Source: Stentor roeselii
Lineage: Eukaryota; Ciliophora; Heterotrichea; Heterotrichida; Stentoridae
NCBI GenBank assembly: GCA_006503475.1
Contig: RSEH01000105.1
Coordinates: 62,001 to 126,000, forward strand
Direction of reading: 5' to 3'
Length of the DNA: 64,000 nt
Under the pieces are notes generated by a model. The model was not told where the DNA came from, ran no database searches, and was given only the letters and a program-made list of their open reading frames with translations. How positions within the stretch are numbered: the first letter of the stretch is position 1; every line of letters starts with the position of its first letter. Below, piece after piece: positions 60,401 to 64,000 of this stretch. The position numbers were made by a program, and so were the translations under genes.

Positions 60401-62784
60401 AAGCAACTAAATTCCTGATCACAAGATCTGCACTCATCAAAACACTTTTTACATGAATTCAGCGAAATCAAAGGACGTACAGGGTAAAACCCTGAATTAC
60501 AATTGCAACCCTGTGTGTTATCCGGTGAAGAGTTCAAAGCAATGCAAGTCAAGCACAAATAATCATCAAAACATGTCAAGCACTCAGAATAACACTTCCT
60601 ACAAGACCCTGGCGAAATCAAAGGCTTTTCACCGTAATACCCCAGATCACAAGAGCACCCTTCGACCAGTCCAGGAGACGCATTGAAAGAAATGCAAGAG
60701 CTGCAGAGTGATGCAGCGACACAAGAAGAGCATTCATTAAAACACAGAGAACAAGAAGAACTGCTTGTCAAAGGAAAAGAAGAAGCAAAGTACCCGATGT
60801 TGCATTTGCATCCTTGAGTTCCATCTGGACTTGAATTCAAAGATTTGCAAGTTGTGCAAATATTCGCCAAGCTGCATGAAAGGCATTCAACGTGACAGGC
60901 CAAGCAGGAAGTAGAGGATGTTAAAGGCTTCTCGCCGTAATAACCCTCGTTGCAGTTGCAGCCTTTTGAAGCGTCTGTCTGAGCGTTTGAACTTTTGCAG
61001 GTCAGGCATTTTGAAGAGTCATTGCAGGTTGAACACTCGCTGTTGCATGGTTGGCATGAATTTGAAGATATTAATGGCTTTGCACCGAAGAAACCAGGTT
61101 TACAGTCACATCCGCTTGTTAGACTGGCTTCGGAATTGGAACTTAAACATGTCGTGCATAGGTTTGGTTTAGTGCATTCTTGACATTCCTCATGACACTT
61201 TGAACAGGAAGTAGATGAAAAAAGAGGCTTTGAACCGTAATAGCCTGGGTTGCAGGTACATCCGAGAGTTGCGTCTGGGCTGGAGAAGTCGCTTATGCAA
61301 GTTAGACACTTGTCAGCAACTTCACAGGTTTTGCATTCAGCATAGCAATTTCTACAAGAGTCAATAAGAGTCAAAGGTCTCACAGGATAAAATCCACCTA
61401 CACAATAACATCCCGAACTACTATCAGGCAAAGCATTATCACTCTTACAAATCAAACAAACCTCAGCTTTCTCACATGTTTTACATTCCACATGGCAACT
61501 ACCACAAGAACTTCCAGATGTTAAAGGCTTAGTTCCAAAATAACCATCATTACAATTGCACCCTTTAGAAACATCAGGACTTGCATTTTGACTAATACAC
61601 GTGATGCACTTATTAGAGTCTGAACACGTAGCACATTCCAAGTCACAAGCTAATCCACAAGAATTTTTAGATGTCAACGGTTTCGTTCCACTGAACCCTT
61701 GATTGCACTTACACCCGCTTGATCCATCAGGACTTGCATTATCAGCGACACAGCTAAGACAAGTACTTGTAGATGACCTATCACAGGTCGAGCAGGAACT
61801 TTCACAACACAAATCAATCCATATTGTATATCCTGATGGACAAGTGCAAGTCGTTGATGAACTCGTACTGCCTGAAGGACAGCTGCACAAGTTCTGGCCA
61901 CTTGAAAAAGTACATGAACCGAAATTACAGCCACATGTTAAGGAAGTTGAACCTACGCAACCTGTGGATGTTGTTGGGCATGAATCTCCTTTGGAATTTT
62001 TGAGGTTATTGTTTTCTGTTGAGAGACATCCTGTTCCTAAATAGGGATCGATGAATGAAGAAGAGCAGGATGAACAAGGCGAAACTAGGCATTTTGTACT
62101 TGATGATCCAGCATAGACAGAAAAATTTACGTCATCTAGAATTGAAAAGTACCAAAAGAATGCCCTTATACTTAATAGAGTACTTGACATGGATCCTATT
62201 TGGGTACCATATTCTCCATTTTCAGTAAATGCAGTGGAAAGAGTAAAGGAACCATATGATGTTGTTCCCAAGTAAGCATTTACACTTTTACCAGAAATCA
62301 CAAATGAAATCAGAGACCATGTGTCTATTTAAAACTTACCCCTGACGCACATAAAGTTAGAGCTTTTGAATGTTGTAGTAACTCCTGAAATAGTAAATGA
62401 GATTTCTAATGCATCAATTCCACTAATTCTTCTAATAAAATAATTCCAGTTTCCAGAGTCACTTTTTTTGTATCTTGTCATAATTCGACCAGAATCATCC
62501 CTTGCCATCATCCAGAAGACTAAACTAATAGTCGATGGAAGATTAAATGACGATGAGCTTATATCATTTATTGGCAGCTTTACATAATTCTCTTGACTCT
62601 TAAAAGTATACGCGCCTCTATCAGTCGGAAAAGTATCAAAGTTAGTTGTTGTTGAACTCTCTCCATTCACAGCATGCCTACCGTTGTTTGAAAAATCTCT
62701 AAAAAGTTGACCATAATTCGATCCGAGACGATATTCAACAATTTTCGCTGCATCAGCATATAAATAAAGCACCAAAAACAACAT
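51436..62784 (-). CDS. Giant cysteine-rich-repeat membrane protein
   Basis: Three exons (62784-62340, 62324-52303, 52287-51436) joined by two 15-nt introns give 3,772 residues. In order: signal peptide (MLFLVLYLYADA); LamG/concanavalin-type sandwich (about 14-225); a Cys/Ser/Thr link; 47 near-identical-length Cys-rich repeats of about 50 residues (320-2669); about 11 shorter furin-like repeats (to 3190); a beta-rich domain; then some seven or eight transmembrane helices (3300-3620) and a Ser/Glu-rich cytosolic tail of about 130. Many N-x-S/T sites. It fits the large furin-like repeat surface proteins known from ciliates; adhesion or sensing is inferred. The first true ATG is 62784. Confidence 0.88.
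52288..52302 (-). other. 15-nt intron 2 of the giant membrane-protein gene
   Basis: On the minus strand GTAATAAAAAATTAG, phase 0, in-frame TAG at its end. It lies within a transmembrane helix; splicing gives CGVFFL-IVSFLTFVL, a continuous hydrophobic segment. Adenine at position 10. Confidence 0.88.
53203..54763 (-). repeat. About 11 furin-like Cys-rich coding repeats (type B)
   Basis: Part of the giant gene. Units of 45-54 residues with C-x2-C-x3-C-x2-C-(x5-8)-C-x2-C spacing and a Gly or Pro in the middle (CKTCTGGQSNLCSSC, CGTCSGPTSSECLTC). More diverged in length and sequence than the type A units that precede them in the protein. Confidence 0.75.
54764..61809 (-). repeat. 47 tandem Cys-rich coding repeats (type A), about 150 bp each
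   Basis: Part of the giant gene. I counted 47 units of 48-51 residues in phase. Consensus in short form: C-x3-C-x2-C-x6-C-x2-C, then (S/N)(A/S)xPD, GC-x-C, G(F/Y)(Y/F)G, PL and SC. Eight cysteines per unit. Protein spacing is almost constant, while the nucleotide sequences are well diverged, so the array is old and under selection for spacing. Confidence 0.85.
62325..62339 (-). other. 15-nt intron 1 of the giant membrane-protein gene
   Basis: On the minus strand GTAAGTTTTAAATAG, phase 1, with an internal in-frame TAA. Splicing continues the LamG-like domain as MCVR-DTWSLISFVISG. Adenine at position 10. Confidence 0.88.
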
Positions 62785-63140
62785 TTTATATCCCAATATT
62801 TGAAATTTGGATGTATTAATTTTAAATAAAAGTGAGATAATTTTCTTATTTTTGATGTTTTATGTATATCTTAAATTATCAAACTATTGAGAGTGTTGAA
62901 CTATTCCTAATTGAACACTGTCTTCATTACCGAAAGGCTAAATATGAGAGTAAAAATGTAATGGAAAAATTACTGATTTTTGTTATTTCTAAATTCATAA
63001 AGAAATTCACCTCCAAGTAACTCTGAATTCAGGCGAGATCTAAAATATAAAAAGCCCTAACCAAAGATAATTTTAATTTCCTTTAAACCATTAAAAAAAT
63101 AATCAAACTTTGAAGCGTTCGATCAATCCACTCTCTTAAT
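62785..63140. other. Intergenic region, 0.36 kb
   Basis: Lies 5' of the giant gene and 3' of the SNARE gene, both minus strand. AT-rich with no open frame of interest, no RNA gene recognised. Confidence 0.5.
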
Positions 63141-63764
63141 TTATTTCTTAGTCATTAAAACCACCACAATAACCAAAGCAACTACAAATCCAGCCGATGC
63201 GATCATAATCGACCAACAAAAGCACTTCTTCCGTCTTTGCCTCAAATCCGTTTTTTCCAGCTCAACATCCGCCTTAGCAGTGTATTTATTCGCCCGGTTC
63301 ACTTCCAAGTCAATCCTATCCAAATCCTCGCCTTGTTGATGAACAGTCTCAGCGCAGTCCTTCATCATTTCTCCGACCAAAGCGATTTTCTGTTGAATTT
63401 CTTTTGTATGAGCGAGTCTTTCCCTGGTGATCTGGTCTTCCAACTCGTCAAACTTCAGTCCTTGTTTTTCGCTGCCTTTCGCGTAATCTTTCTCAATGTT
63501 AGAGACGATTCTCTCGAAGTTTCTGGAATGTTCTTCACAGATTTTCAAGTGATTTTGTCTTTCAGAAGGTGTTGGAGAGTAATTTTTCAGTGATTTTAAA
63601 GCTTCTTCAACTGATTCGCATAGTGGGTTTAGTGTTTCTAGACTTTTACCTTGAAGAAGAGCTGATTGTAGTGAAGAGAGCTGTGAAGCGACTTGCTGAG
63701 AGAGAAGGGAAAACTCTGTTTGGACTAATGGAGACTAAATATAAAATACTCGCAGACCTGACAT
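63141..63764 (-). CDS. Qa-SNARE (syntaxin-like)
   Basis: Two exons, 63764-63750 and 63734-63141, around a 15-nt intron; 202 residues. The SNARE helix is at about 117-170, with VHQQGEDLDRIDLEVNRA matching the syntaxin centre (ESQGEMIDRIE in syntaxin 1); Gln139 is the zero-layer residue. A basic RQRRKK stretch and a C-terminal transmembrane helix (about 179-199, IMIASAGFVVALVIVVVLM) follow. The N-terminal region is shorter than a full Habc bundle. It would act in vesicle fusion as the Qa member of a SNARE complex; the compartment is unknown. Confidence 0.88.
63735..63749 (-). other. 15-nt intron of the SNARE gene
   Basis: On the minus strand GTATTTTATATTTAG, phase 0, after only five codons (MSGLR); terminal TAG in frame. 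Adenine at position 10. Confidence 0.85.
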
Positions 63765-63834
63765 GATTGAATATTTGGATGAGTTGGATGGATTGTAAAT
63801 TATTGGATATAAAATTAGGTTTAGAAAGAGATGA

Positions 63835-64000
63835 TTAACTATTTTTGATTTTCTGGAGGCATACTTCTAAATCGTATGTCGCGTCTGGGCAGCTTGAATC
63901 ACTTGGATGGGCTTTTTTACAGAGATTATAACCGGTTAACTCAAGTTGGCAGAGTTTTAGGTGTTCTTCGTTTTCTTGCTTTTGAATACATGATAATAAT
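63835..64000 (-). CDS. Twin-CX9C (CHCH-like) protein, C-terminal part
   Basis: The frame runs off the right edge and ends at the TAA at 63835-63837. The visible 54 residues contain two C-x9-C pairs, CQLELTGYNLC and CPDATYDLEVC, separated by a short loop (KKAHPSDSS). This is the helix-turn-helix disulphide fold of mitochondrial intermembrane-space proteins oxidised by Mia40, such as cytochrome oxidase assembly factors. The specific member cannot be told from this part. It lies 70 bp upstream of the SNARE gene on the same strand. Confidence 0.65.
   Translation of the reverse strand, partial: LLSCIQKQENEEHLKLCQLELTGYNLCKKAHPSDSSCPDATYDLEVCLQKIKNS

Noticed and set aside
53083-62044. Many plus-strand open frames opposite the giant repeat gene
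   Set aside because: They recur at the repeat period and mirror the Cys/Ser codons of the minus strand, so they are shadows of the repeat coding.
62329-62796. A separate secreted protein upstream of the repeat gene
   Set aside because: Its stop lies in a 15-nt intron (62325-62339); splicing continues the LamG-like domain into the repeat protein. The start at 62796 is a TTG; the true ATG is 62784.
1-64000. A non-standard genetic code, as in Blepharisma or Condylostoma
   Set aside because: Recognised proteins end at family-typical positions with TAA, TAG or TGA, Trp is TGG throughout, and the only in-frame stops inside genes fall in 15-16-nt introns.

Overview
The window looks like macronuclear DNA of a heterotrich ciliate, most likely Stentor or a close relative. 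Three things point there. (1) Eleven introns can be read directly from broken reading frames; ten are exactly 15 nt and one is 16 nt, all GT...AG, each with an adenine at intron position 10. (2) TAA, TAG and TGA all act as stops and tryptophan is TGG, so the code is the standard one; Blepharisma reads TGA as Trp. (3) Genes are very tightly packed, with spacers often below 60 bp, divergent start codons 15 to 18 bp apart and stops that touch or overlap. No transposon, virus-like element, CRISPR array, tRNA or rRNA was recognised.

Layout. Positions 1-6.8 kb: a partial gene, a double-ACT protein, three small basic or zinc-binding proteins, a membrane-anchored aspartyl protease, a coiled-coil protein, an acylated PP2C phosphatase and a Kv-beta-like aldo/keto reductase. 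6.8-10.5 kb: an AT-rich, gene-poor island holding two tandem secreted paralogues. 10.5-24.6 kb: a second PP2C, coatomer zeta, two unknown minus-strand proteins (one an acylated LRR protein), an XMAP215/TOG microtubule polymerase, a K+-dependent H+-pyrophosphatase, a four-helix membrane protein and a cathepsin B-like protease. 24.7-32.6 kb: STIMATE, a coiled-coil protein, a cyclin, VPS8 and a very small split gene for ribosomal protein eL39. 32.6-38.3 kb: a 2-kb AT-rich spacer, an F-BAR protein and four small unknown genes. 38.9-44.0 kb: TRM9 followed head-to-tail by two coiled-coil genes and a small acylated protein, with spacers of -1, +1 and +23 nt. 44.0-51.4 kb: a B-box pseudokinase, a CSA-like WD protein, an RWDD4 orthologue, unknown proteins, an EF-hand protein, an OTU1/YOD1 deubiquitinase and TMEM230. 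51.4-62.8 kb: one gene of about 11.3 kb for a 3,772-residue surface protein (signal peptide, LamG-like domain, about 58 cysteine-rich repeats, multi-pass membrane C terminus). 63.1-64.0 kb: a Qa-SNARE and the end of a twin-CX9C protein.

How the genes relate. There is no evident single pathway, as expected for a eukaryotic chromosome. Membrane traffic is well represented (COP-zeta, VPS8, Qa-SNARE, TMEM230, F-BAR, H+-PPase), as are cytoskeleton and coiled-coil proteins (XMAP215 and several long coiled coils) and phosphorylation signalling (two PP2Cs, a pseudokinase, a cyclin). Several genes only become complete when the 15-nt introns are removed: aspartyl protease, coiled-coil 3397-4362, PP2C, eL39, the 37714 gene, RWDD4, 47693-49066, the EF-hand gene, the giant surface protein (two introns) and the SNARE. 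Introns were found because they break frames, so introns lacking an in-frame stop may still be hidden inside long frames.
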